Below, in pieces: positions 36,664 through 44,304 of a stretch of 44,304 nucleotides of DNA. Within the stretch, counting starts at the first letter, position 1, and each line of letters begins with the position of its first letter. Under the pieces are notes generated by a model. That model searched no databases. It had not been told where the DNA came from and worked only from the letters and a program-made list of their open reading frames with translations. The position numbers and the translations under genes were made by a program. Source of the DNA: Pseudophaeobacter leonis (lineage in GTDB: Bacteria > Pseudomonadota > Alphaproteobacteria > Rhodobacterales > Rhodobacteraceae); assembly GCF_002087335.1 (NCBI RefSeq), contig NZ_MWVJ01000034.1, positions 1 to 44,304 of the forward strand, written 5' to 3'.

Positions 36664-38543
36664 ATGTCTGACGTTCAAACAGCAACACAAACCATAAAAA
36701 CGTGTTTTGGAAAGCATTATGCCCTCCCGTATTTTCAGCGGGAGTACAAATGGGAATCTCGGCACTTCTTAGAGTTGATTAATGATATTCAAGGGGCGTT
36801 CCTGCTCAACTTTGATCGTGAGATTGGCCGCAAAGCAGTAGCGACGTATCCGCCCTATTTTCTGGGCTCAATTATTACAGCCGGCACAAAAGACGGCAAG
36901 AAGCCTTTGATAGACGGACAGCAAAGGTTAACGTCAATATTTATTCTGCTGGCTTTCCTCAAGAAGCTTGGAAGCAGCTCACCTGCTACAATTACAGATA
37001 TTTCTGGATTGATAGGTTCAGTCGCCTTTGGAGAGATGGACTACACAATAGAGTTTAGTGAAAAGAGAAAGTCAATATTTGATACATTCCTCAACGAGGA
37101 TATGGATCTTGAAGAATCTTTGGACGCAGTATCTGATATTGATGAGACCAATGAGAGCGACAAGAGAATAGTTTCTGCGCTCCGATCTATTCAGGAAGGC
37201 CTCGATGAGGAGATGTCAATAATATTGAATATTTCACTGACTATGTAATTGAACGTGTTCTTATTATTGACATCTCAGTTGAAACGGAGAGCGAGGCTCA
37301 TCGCGTGTTCGTTACGATGAACGATCGTGGCCTTCGCCTCTCTCCAATCGATCTCCTCAAGGGGCAGATTTTGTCTAGAATTGTAAATGACACCGAAACG
37401 GCAGATTGCCATGAAAAGTGGACAAACATCTTCTCGAGGTTAAAGGAGTATGATCCAGAAGAGGATTCTCTTTTCGTCCGAACACTTTTTAGGTCTAAAT
37501 GGGCAAGTACAACTAGAGGTAAATCTAGAGGATCGGAGCCTGGTGATTTTGACATAATCGGCGATGCTTACCATAGATGGTTTGATGACAACCTGAAGGA
37601 TCTTGGGTTGGAGGTTGCAGATGACTTTGCTGATTTTGTCAGAGTTGACATCCATAACTTTGCTAAAGTTTACATGTTCATTAAAGATGCGGAAGAAAAT
37701 CTGACTCCTGGATTTGAGTCGGTTTACTTCAATGCCATCCGAAGGTTTGGTCCTCAATCAATGATATTTTTATCTGCAATAGATAAAAATGACTCCACCA
37801 AGGTTTGGAAGAATAAAATTTACATCCTTTCAAAGTTGCTAGATTTGATTTTAACCAGTCGAGTAATTGAAGGAAAGCGTAATACTTACGACAACATCAA
37901 AGAACTTGCATTTTCCATAACAAAAGACGTTAGGAATATGAATGAAGGGCAGCTGAGGGAATATGCAGCGCGTGAATGGAAGATATACTATCCGACAATC
38001 GATAAACTGCCTGATTTGGAGTACAGTTACTCTGATAGATCTGACCTTTTGTTTGTCTTGGCTCGGATAGCGTGCTTCTTAGAAGAGGGTTACAATCAGG
38101 ATGGAAAAAGCGATTTCAATGCGTACTGGGCACGCGACAAGGGCGTCAAAACTTATGACATTGAGCACATTCTCCCGAAGCCCTTTGGCGCATCCCCGGC
38201 CCATAGCACTAATCCGTTCAACGATGAAGTTGAATACGGATTACTAAGAAATAAAATCGGTGCACTTGTGCTGCTTCCGAGGTCACGAAATAGATCCCTG
38301 CAGGACAAGCCTTATGGGGAAAAGCTTGGTGCGTACAGAACGGAGAATATTTTGACTCAAAGTTTGACGGCGAATTTTTATGAAAACAACCCGAGAATTA
38401 GAGTCTTAATGACAGATTTTGACGAGATTAAGCTCTCCGCCTACGAGGAATTTGGAAAAGTTGAGCTGTCAGAAAGAGGTGATCTATACACCAATATTGC
38501 TAGGAGGGTGTGGGCTGCGCCAGAGACTGTCGCCAGTAAGTAG
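36664..38543 (+). pseudogene. DUF262-DUF1524 protein, GmrSD-like type IV restriction nuclease (frameshifted)
   Basis: Two frames combine to about 626 residues, meeting at about 37221-37226 where one base seems missing. The first frame has the DUF262 hallmarks LPYFQREYKWE (residues 21-31) and LIDGQQRLTS (DGQQR at 84-88). The second continues YFTDYVIERVLIIDISVETE and has VTMNDRGLRLSPIDLLKGQI. Its end holds the DUF1524 HNH-type motif KTYDIEHILPKPFG. In the GmrSD family the DUF262 part (GmrS) uses nucleotides and the DUF1524 part (GmrD) cuts DNA with modified cytosines; here both lie in one chain. With a frame break the gene may be inactive. Confidence 0.8.
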
Positions 38544-38824
38544 GTTTGAGGCGGGATGTTTTCCACTTCAAGATAATCTTGGAGCTTATGATGTTATCCC
38601 ATAATGCCGTAATCCTCGTAACTGTATGGCTGCTATATTGGAATCAAGGCGCGTGAAATGGGGGCGTTTTGATTCCGTCAACGATGACGCATCAACTAAT
38701 TTACGTTTGTCGGGTCCATGCCCGCGCGTCGGTTCCTTTTATGCACCTGCTGGGACCCGCCTCTGGATTTCACCTCCTGCATGATGATACGCTGGGAATT
38801 GACGGCAGGTGCGGGCCGTTCGCG
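38544..38824. other. Intergenic segment between convergent defence genes
   Basis: No gene is supported. A copy of GGGCCGTTCGCGTT at 38813-38826 matches the start of repeat copy C. No clear terminator hairpin was found. Confidence 0.4.
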
Positions 38825-39767
38825 TTAGGAACTGAATTGCTCTACCGGCTTGTCGCCTAACATTTTCCGACTCGCTAGTACTTCCTGATCCTTCGCCACA
38901 CCGATTTCGATGGCTTTGCCATAGAGCAGGTTCAGATCTTTGTTTGAGATGCCGACCAAAAACTCGCTATGGTCTTTTGAGCCATGACCAGCGGTCTTAG
39001 CTTCAACAAGAATATAGTCCTCCGCGGCGCGGGCACCTTCGACGCTGTCAAATTCGTAGCTCGATTGCTTTGACCAGAGCATCTCCCCAAGGGAGCCACG
39101 TCGATACTTGTTCAACTCTGCCACACGCTCAGACGCCTTGCCGGAGCCAATTTTGTAGGTCAAACCATAGCTATCAGCGATCCAAGCGATGTAGAGCTCA
39201 CGTCCGGGATCGATCACGGTCGCTGCACGGGGACCCGCCTTCTGGTGCCATGGGCGTTTCAGTGACCCCGCGAATGGAAGCCGTTCTGCTCTACCATCCT
39301 TTATGACCTCGCGTACCTGCAGGGACATGAAGCTGGGCGACCTGATCATGAGACATCGGGTGAATGGTCGCAGCGCCCTGCATTCCGTAGTCGGCATGGT
39401 CGGGGATCAGTACGTTGTTACTAACCTGATCAATGAATTTCCATGATCGCGAGATAGCAATTCCAAATGGCCAGCGGAATTTTCCGTCCTTACGATAGTG
39501 TTCGGCTGGCCTTTTGATGCCGGGACGCCGGAATTCAATGTCGATGATTTCGATTGGATCCGAGATCTGGACAGCACCTGCAAGGCGTCCATGCAACTTT
39601 GGATCCGCCTCCTTCGCGTCACTGGTCAAGTAGAGCACGATATCGCCAGGCTGAATGTACTCAAGGATCTTGGCGCGATATCCCTCATGGCTCAGTGCGA
39701 GGCCATCATATTCAGGAACATCGGGGGCACCCCAGGTCTTCGTCCAGTAATAGTTCATGCTCATCAT
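38825..39767 (-). pseudogene. EVE/PUA-like plus GIY-YIG-like nuclease protein (frameshifted)
   Basis: The first frame begins MMSMNYYWTKTWGAPDVPEY and contains YIQPGDIVLYLTSDAKEADP and RLAGAVQISDPIEIIDI, resembling EVE/PUA-like domains that read modified bases. It breaks near 39316 (one extra base). The second frame continues VREVIKDGRAERLP and has ELYIAWIADSYGLTYKIGSG then RVAELNKYRRGSLGEMLW, resembling GIY-YIG (T5orf172/MUG113) nucleases. Joined length is about 313 residues. A base-modification reader joined to a nuclease fits type IV restriction. It faces the DUF262-DUF1524 gene, which is probably functionally related. Both domain calls are from pattern and moderate in strength. Confidence 0.6.
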
Positions 39768-39920
39768 GCCCTTATCTCGCCGAACCCAAATGTTGGCTTG
39801 ATCATAGCCAGCAACAGCAACGGAGCGCCAGCCAGATCCTCGGGGAACTCAGACCGAAGTGATCAAGGCGCTCGAAATGGGGTCAAAACTTAAGATTTTG
39901 TCTGCTTTGCCCTCGCCGGG

Positions 39921-40518
39921 ATGCAGGGTGATGTCACACTTGTTGTCAATTCGGATGGCGGGATGCCCTCTGAGGGCGAGGCGATCCGGGCGGCGCTTGA
40001 GGCTCACCCCGGAATGGTCACGGTGAAAGTCACCGGGAATGCGCATTCTGCCGCCTCGCTGATGATCATGGCGGCGGATCGAATTGAAATGTCGGCGGGC
40101 TCTCTGATGCTCATCCATGATCCTTCAATTGGCGCATATGGCAACCCTGCTATCGCTTGCCGCCTCTGCTGCTGAGCTGGACGTGATGGCCGGGGCATAT
40201 GCCGGGGTTTACGCCGCACGCGCTGGGATCTCCCCGGATGCGGCGCGCGACATCATGCGCGCTGAAACCATGTTGACCGCTCAGTCTGCGGTTGAGGCTG
40301 CCGCCGCTGGTGAGGTGGTGAAAGGAAATGACAGCCGTCTGAGTGACGCCCGCGCGCCAACCGCGCACGCTCACACCAAATCTCAGATCACAGATTTCAG
40401 CGATGTGGACTACGCAACGGCTGCACAGGGCGGAAAAGCTGACACGGCAATTCAAACTGACGGGCTGACACTTGCGATCCGCCGCAGCCGCCTTCATTCC
40501 CTTTGGACAGGATCATAA
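39921..40518 (+). pseudogene. Phage ClpP-like head maturation protease fused to tail-fibre sequence
   Basis: The first frame (VVNSDGGMPSEGEAIRAALE, then GNAHSAASLMIMAADRIEMS with the catalytic-serine context, and LMLIHDPS) is a phage ClpP-like protease lacking its N-terminus. One extra T at 40157-40158 shifts the frame. The second frame reads AAELDVMAGAYAGVYAARAG, the next part of the protease. At VEAAAAGEVVKGNDSRLSDA it changes to sequence typical of tail fibres (DSRLSDARAPTAHAHTKSQI, TDFSDV). A deletion has joined two genes normally many genes apart. Confidence 0.65.
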
Positions 40519-40521
40519 CTC

Positions 40522-40866
40522 ATGACAAACCCAATTCCAGACGTGATCGGCGTTCCTCTGACCACGGTTGCCGCTGATCTCTTTACCGTGCCTGCAAGCA
40601 AGGTGCGCCATATCCTGCAGGTGCAGATTGCCAATGTGGATGGCGCAAACGGTGTGGATGTGACCTTGCAGTGGACGGATGCGAGCGATGCGAATGCAGT
40701 CACGCGGCTGGCCTATCAGATCACCATTGCCGCCAAGGATGCGCGCACGATGCTGGCCGGTTCAGCAGCCCCTGGCGGTGTGAATATTGTTTGGGGGCGC
40801 GGCGACTTTCCCAGTTTGGATGGCGTGACCGTAACTGCCACATCAATAGATATTGGGAACCCATAA
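40522..40866 (+). CDS. Small phage tail-region protein, unknown
   Basis: The 114-residue product (MTNPIPDVIGVPLTTVAADL) is predicted beta-rich and resembles small proteins found after tail-fibre genes in Rhodobacterales prophages by position. No domain is recognised. Its stop overlaps the next start (TAATG). Confidence 0.55.
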   Translation: MTNPIPDVIGVPLTTVAADLFTVPASKVRHILQVQIANVDGANGVDVTLQWTDASDANAVTRLAYQITIAAKDARTMLAGSAAPGGVNIVWGRGDFPSLDGVTVTATSIDIGNP

Positions 40867-41453
40867 TGACCCTATTTACGAAAGGCGGCGCGAAGCCTGC
40901 CCCCATGCCATTCCGCATTCGTCTGCCTGATGGCCGAACCCGCACAAATCCGGCCAGCTTCACGCCGGAAGAAATTGCCGATGCTGGCTTTGTCGCGGTC
41001 GATCCCAAGCCAGCCCCCGGCGTCAATCAGTTTGTCACCTGGGGCGATGGTGACTGGGTGCTGCACGACAAGACGCCAGAGGAAATTACAGCAGAGCATG
41101 ACGCGCTGCGGGCGCAGTTGATCGCGGAACTGGCGGCGCATCGCTGGGCTGTTGAAACCGGCGGCGTGACCCTAGGCGGCGCGCAGATCGAAACAACCCG
41201 CGAAGCACAGGCGCAGATCGGCAGCACCTATAGCGCCCTGAAAGATGGCCTTGTGTCCTCGGTGGAATGGAAGGCGGTCACCGGCTGGATGGCTCTTGAT
41301 CTGGCCGCGTTTACACCGATTGCGCAGGTAGTGGCCGCGCATGTTCAGGCGTGTTTCTCGGCTGAGCGCGCTGTGGATATGCAGGTCTCGGCGCTGACTG
41401 ATGGGGAGTTGGTCGGGTTCGATGTAGTCGCGGCCTTTGACGCGGCGTTCTGA
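40866..41453 (+). CDS. Phage tail fibre-associated protein (DUF4376-like)
   Basis: The 195-residue product begins MTLFTKGGAKPAPMPFRIRL. Its C-terminal half, with AELAAHRWAVETGGVTLGGA, IETTREAQAQIGS and WMALDLAAFTPIAQVVAAHV, resembles DUF4376 proteins that follow tail fibres. Such proteins are thought to help fibre assembly. The ATG overlaps the preceding stop. An inverted repeat (AGCCTTA...TAAGGCT) covers the stop region. Confidence 0.65.
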   Translation: MTLFTKGGAKPAPMPFRIRLPDGRTRTNPASFTPEEIADAGFVAVDPKPAPGVNQFVTWGDGDWVLHDKTPEEITAEHDALRAQLIAELAAHRWAVETGGVTLGGAQIETTREAQAQIGSTYSALKDGLVSSVEWKAVTGWMALDLAAFTPIAQVVAAHVQACFSAERAVDMQVSALTDGELVGFDVVAAFDAAF

Positions 41454-41511
41454 GCCTTAACGTCCTGAGCTAAGGCTGAGGCGGAAAATCAAATTTTGAC
41501 ACGTTAAATCA

Positions 41512-41538
41512 CCTCGCTTTTGCGGGGCTTTTTGTTTT
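41512..41538 (+). terminator. Intrinsic terminator between tail and lysis genes
   Basis: CCTCGC and GCGGGG (one wobble pair) form a stem with a TTTT loop followed by CTTTTTGTTTT. It separates tail genes from the lysis cassette; the GGAGG of the lysis gene follows. Confidence 0.75.
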
Positions 41539-41551
41539 GGAGGAATGACAA

Positions 41552-42304
41552 ATGAAACTTGTGGAAAACTGGCGCTCAATCTTCGTTGCCGCATGGTCGG
41601 TGCGTTTGATGGTGCTTGCTGCAATCCTCTCGGCGCTGCCGGTGTTCTTTGGCTTGGTTGATGCCGAATTGCTCGGCGTTGATCCGGTCGTTTTTGCCGC
41701 CCTCGCGTCTTTGGTGAGCGCTTTGGCGGTGATCGCTCGCGTGATCCAGCAAGCGGCCATCAGCGGCGCGCTCAAGCGTTTCAGGGAGGGTGAAAGCGGC
41801 GCGATGCGGGTGCGCAAACGCACGTTGGCCGGGGCTGTCGCGGCTCTCGCAATTGCTGCCTCTCCCTTTGTGGCGCAATGGGAAGGGCTGCGCACGCAAG
41901 CATATCAGGATGTCATTGGGATTTGGACGGTTTGTTATGGCGAAACCAAGGGCGTTGAGCCCGGTGATGCTTACACATCGGCGGAATGTGAGGCGATGCT
42001 TGATAAGGAGCTGCGGCAATACGCGGTTGGGCTCGGCAAGTGCCTCAATGCCCCAATGCCTGAGGGCGCAGGGGTCGCGTTCCTGAGCTGGTCTTACAAT
42101 GTAGGCACCGGCGCGGCGTGTCGCTCAACGGCAGTGCGCAAGGCAAACGCGGGCGATCTGTTCGGGGCTTGTGATGAGCTGTTGCGCTGGAACCGGGCGG
42201 GGGGCCGGGTGGTGCCCGGTTTGGTCAATCGTCGCAAGGCTGAGCATGACCTTTGCACCCGCTCGCTGATCAAGGCGGGCATGAGCCGCGTTGATCGCAA
42301 ATGA
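41552..42304 (+). CDS. Holin-lysozyme: membrane N-terminus plus GH24 endolysin
   Basis: The 250-residue chain begins with a probable holin-like part, MKLVENWRSIFVAAWSVRLM, with two or three hydrophobic spans to about residue 75. It is followed at residue 89 by MRVRKRTLAGAVAALAIAAS, which looks like the natural start of a signal-anchor-release endolysin. The lysozyme domain has the GH24 catalytic triad E-x8-D-x5-T in WEGLRTQAYQDVIGIWT, then GLVNRRKAEHDLC near the end. The two parts are usually separate phage genes. A GGAGGAATGACAA ribosome site precedes the ATG. Either this is a true fusion or a small indel joined neighbouring frames. Confidence 0.75.
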   Translation: MKLVENWRSIFVAAWSVRLMVLAAILSALPVFFGLVDAELLGVDPVVFAALASLVSALAVIARVIQQAAISGALKRFREGESGAMRVRKRTLAGAVAALAIAASPFVAQWEGLRTQAYQDVIGIWTVCYGETKGVEPGDAYTSAECEAMLDKELRQYAVGLGKCLNAPMPEGAGVAFLSWSYNVGTGAACRSTAVRKANAGDLFGACDELLRWNRAGGRVVPGLVNRRKAEHDLCTRSLIKAGMSRVDRK

Positions 42305-42579
42305 TCGGCGCGGCCTTTGCCGCCCTGCGCGCCCTGAGCGCCCGCCCTGTATTGCGGCGGGCGTTTTTGATTGTGGTGGCCGCTCTCGCCCTTTGGGGTG
42401 CCGTGGCGGCGTTTATAGCGCGTGAGCGATCTGATGCGGTGGATGATCTGCGCCGGGATCTGGACGCGCAGCAAATCCAAGAGGTGAAAGATGCAATCAA
42501 GCGATCTGCGCCGGGGCCTCGCCCTAGCAGCTCTGAGTTTCTTGACTGCCTGCGGCGGGGTGGATCGGGCTGTCTTTGA
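42301..42579 (+). CDS. Inner-membrane spanin subunit, Rz-like
   Basis: The 92-residue protein has one N-terminal hydrophobic span (LIVVAALALWGAVAAFIA) and a charged helical region (ARERSDAVDDLRRDLDAQQI) expected to reach across the periplasm. Its ATG overlaps the lysozyme stop (ATGA) and its end overlaps a lipoprotein gene in another frame. This is the typical i-spanin arrangement, although the coiled coil is short. Confidence 0.7.
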   Translation: MIGAAFAALRALSARPVLRRAFLIVVAALALWGAVAAFIARERSDAVDDLRRDLDAQQIQEVKDAIKRSAPGPRPSSSEFLDCLRRGGSGCL

Positions 42580-42745
42580 TGCGGCGGCGGTGCCTGAGCC
42601 GCCCCGCTACACGGTGGATTTTAAACGCGCGCTTGCGGCAGAGATCGACGCCGCGCCGCGCCATGATTTGATTGTGCAGGCCCTAACGGACGCCTCGCAA
42701 TTTTATGGGCGCATCCGGCGGTTAAAGGGTGGGAAATCAGAATGA
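42491..42745 (+). CDS. Outer-membrane spanin lipoprotein, Rz1-like
   Basis: The 84-residue product starts MQSSDLRRGLALAALSFLTA followed by C21; LTAC is a lipobox for lipid attachment at C21. A proline-rich stretch (AVPEPPRYTV) follows. The gene begins inside the Rz-like gene in a different frame, the classic nested Rz/Rz1 layout. Its stop overlaps the next start. Confidence 0.7.
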   Translation: MQSSDLRRGLALAALSFLTACGGVDRAVFDAAAVPEPPRYTVDFKRALAAEIDAAPRHDLIVQALTDASQFYGRIRRLKGGKSE

Positions 42746-44304
42746 AAAGTCAACGCAAGACCGGGGCGCTAGACCCGGCCCGCGCGCAGCGGATCAAAGA
42801 TGCCCTTGAGGCGGCGTTGAGGAATGGCTTTGACCCGTTCCGCGATCCGCGCGGCGGCAAGGGTTCTTGCGTGCCTGAGGCGGCGCGCAGTCTCACGCAA
42901 AAGGGCTATGAGACAACTGAGCGCATGGTGCGCGGGTTCCTCAAGACGCAGGGCGAGGCTGAGGCTCGCGGTGATGATCATTTCATGCCTGATTGGGATC
43001 TATTCGCTCGCCCTGGTGCGCCCGCTGCTGCGATCCGCAAGGGCGAGGTGCGGCGCTGGATTTTGACAAGCGCGCAGGATGATACGGATGTGCATTTGCG
43101 CTTTTGGTCAAACCTGCAAGCCTATGCGCGCCATGTCGGCGCTGAGGTTGTGGTTGGTGGCTTCACCTATAATCACGCGCTTTATACCGCTCACCAAACC
43201 CGAACGGCTCAATTTGCGCGCGAGGTCTTGCCTCATTTGCGCTTTGACCCGATGGATTGCGGGCCGGTATTGTTCTGCGCTGAAATGAATACTTTGCCAA
43301 CGGCGGTGCGCCCGCTGAGCGGCCTGACAACCTATGCCCAGGGGCGCACGGCGGTTTTCCCGCACGCCAAGCTTGCCTTTGAAAGCGTGCCAGAGATGCC
43401 CGGAAAATTCGTGCCATCGGTCATGACAACGGGCGCTTGCACGGTGCCAAACTATGTGAAGAAAAAGGCCGGGCTCAAGGCTGAGTTTCATCACGTTTTG
43501 GGGGGCCACAATTGTTGAGGCGCGCGAGGATGGCAGCGCTTGGGTTCGCCAGATCTCGGCAACCAATGACGGGGCGTTTCAAGACCTGGATACTATCGTG
43601 CGCGCCGGGCGGATCAGCACGGGAAACCGTGTTAAGGCGGTGACGTTTGGTGACATTCACATTCCAAGCCTTGCCGATGATGTCTTTGCGGCGCTTTGGG
43701 GCAATCACGCTGATAGCCTGATGAGCGTTCTGCGTCCTGAATATCAATTTATTCATGACCTGATGTCGTTTGAAATGGCCTCACGCCATGTTGATGGTGA
43801 TCCGATCCATCTCGCCCGGATGGATGCCGACGGGCATTCCGGCATCCGCTGGCAAGTGCGCGAGGGTGCGAAATTCCTGCGCGCAATTGAACGCGAAACC
43901 TGCCGCACGGTGATGATTGAAAGCAATCATGATGATCGCTTGATGCAATGGGCGCGCCGCGATGCTGATCGGATGGATACCGGCAACGCTGAGTATTGGC
44001 ATGAGTGCAACCTTTCCCTCTTGCGGTCGATCCGCGAGGGCGTTGAGGGGTTCAATCTTTGCCGGTGGGCTCTCAAAAATGAGGATGCACGTGAGCTTGA
44101 GGGCATTGATTTCGTGCCAATGGGCGGCTCATTCGTGATCTGCCAAGATAGCGGGGGCATTGAATGCGGGATGCACGGGCATCAACGCCCGAATGGGTCG
44201 CGCGGCACGGCGGTTGGTCTCGCCAAGATGGGCACGCGGCTCACGATAGCTGACAAGCATTCACCGCAAATCCTTGATGGCGTCTATATCGCCGGGATGT
44301 CTGG
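42742..44304 (+). pseudogene. Phage metallophosphoesterase-like large protein (frameshifted, partial)
   Basis: The first frame, MKSQRKTGALDPARAQRIKD to HVLGGHNC, reads into a G6 run at 43500-43505 that appears one base too long. The other frame continues ATIVEAREDGSAWVRQIS and carries phosphoesterase-like motifs: FGDIHIP, ESNHDDRLMQW and GHQRPNGSRG. The protein is at least 520 residues and runs past the window end. It resembles phage proteins annotated as A1-like or DNA-transfer proteins. The function in this phage is unknown; the motifs suggest a metal-dependent nuclease or phosphatase. Confidence 0.6.

Larger units (their letters stand above)
39900..44304 (+). mobile_element. Prophage remnant, late-gene end (continues beyond window)
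   Basis: In order, it holds a truncated ClpP-like head protease joined to tail-fibre sequence, two small tail-region proteins, a holin-lysozyme, nested spanins and a large metallophosphoesterase-like protein. Packaging, portal, capsid and most tail genes are absent. The order matches the late part of a lambdoid-like phage with a large internal deletion. The right end lies beyond 44304. Confidence 0.7.

Overview
The window looks like an accessory region of a marine alphaproteobacterium of the Roseobacter group (Rhodobacterales). The evidence is family-level: a Rep-ParA-ParB plasmid module with its own centromere palindromes, a quaternary/methylated-amine catabolic locus typical of that group, a Rhodobacterales-type lambdoid prophage end, and several IS families. 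No rRNA, tRNA or CRISPR was seen. Whether the replicon is a plasmid, a chromid or a chromosome with an integrated plasmid cannot be decided from this stretch.

Layout. (1) 184-2772: a tightly coupled three-gene operon encoding an AAA/ABC-type ATPase, a PIN-domain nuclease and a compact RNA ligase, closed by an intrinsic terminator; a defence or RNA-damage/repair role is inferred. (2) 2906-3996: remains of a Tn3-family transposon (resolvase, the last codons of a transposase, a possible terminal repeat). (3) 4111-10683 and 16523-25134: two halves of one catabolic cluster. The left half holds a class III aminotransferase, a GcvT-like protein, two FAD oxidoreductases and a TetR regulator. The right half holds two Rieske oxygenases, a PotABCD-type ABC transporter and a TMADH/DMGDH-like iron-sulfur flavoprotein. 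A shared palindrome, TTGAGCGCTCAA or a variant, lies before the three promoter regions and ties the halves into one probable TetR regulon for uptake and stepwise N-demethylation of an amine or betaine. (4) 11104-15756: a plasmid replication/partition module (Rep, ParA, ParB, HNH) sits between the two halves, with IS6-family remnants on either side. Six CTGCAG-centred palindromes lie in and around the genes, and a candidate antisense RNA lies before rep.

(5) 25688-29971: a putative RiPP-type operon: a ferritin-like protein, a small unknown protein, a 13-cysteine putative precursor with C-x5-C repeats, an MNIO (DUF692) enzyme and a DUF2063 partner. (6) 30224-36094: HtpG, a secreted small protein, an intact IS30-family element with perfect inverted repeats, two unknown membrane proteins, and copies of a dispersed intergenic repeat. 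(7) 36664-39767: a DUF262-DUF1524 (GmrSD-like) gene facing an EVE/PUA-like plus GIY-YIG-like gene, a candidate type IV restriction pair. (8) about 39900-44304: a decayed prophage end (protease/tail-fibre chimera, tail proteins, holin-lysozyme, nested spanins, a metallophosphoesterase-like protein) that runs off the window.

Twelve single-base frame breaks interrupt otherwise well-conserved genes, several of them in short homopolymers. They are flagged gene by gene. The sequence alone cannot tell assembly error from real decay, so these genes are marked as frameshifted and their probable full-length products are described.
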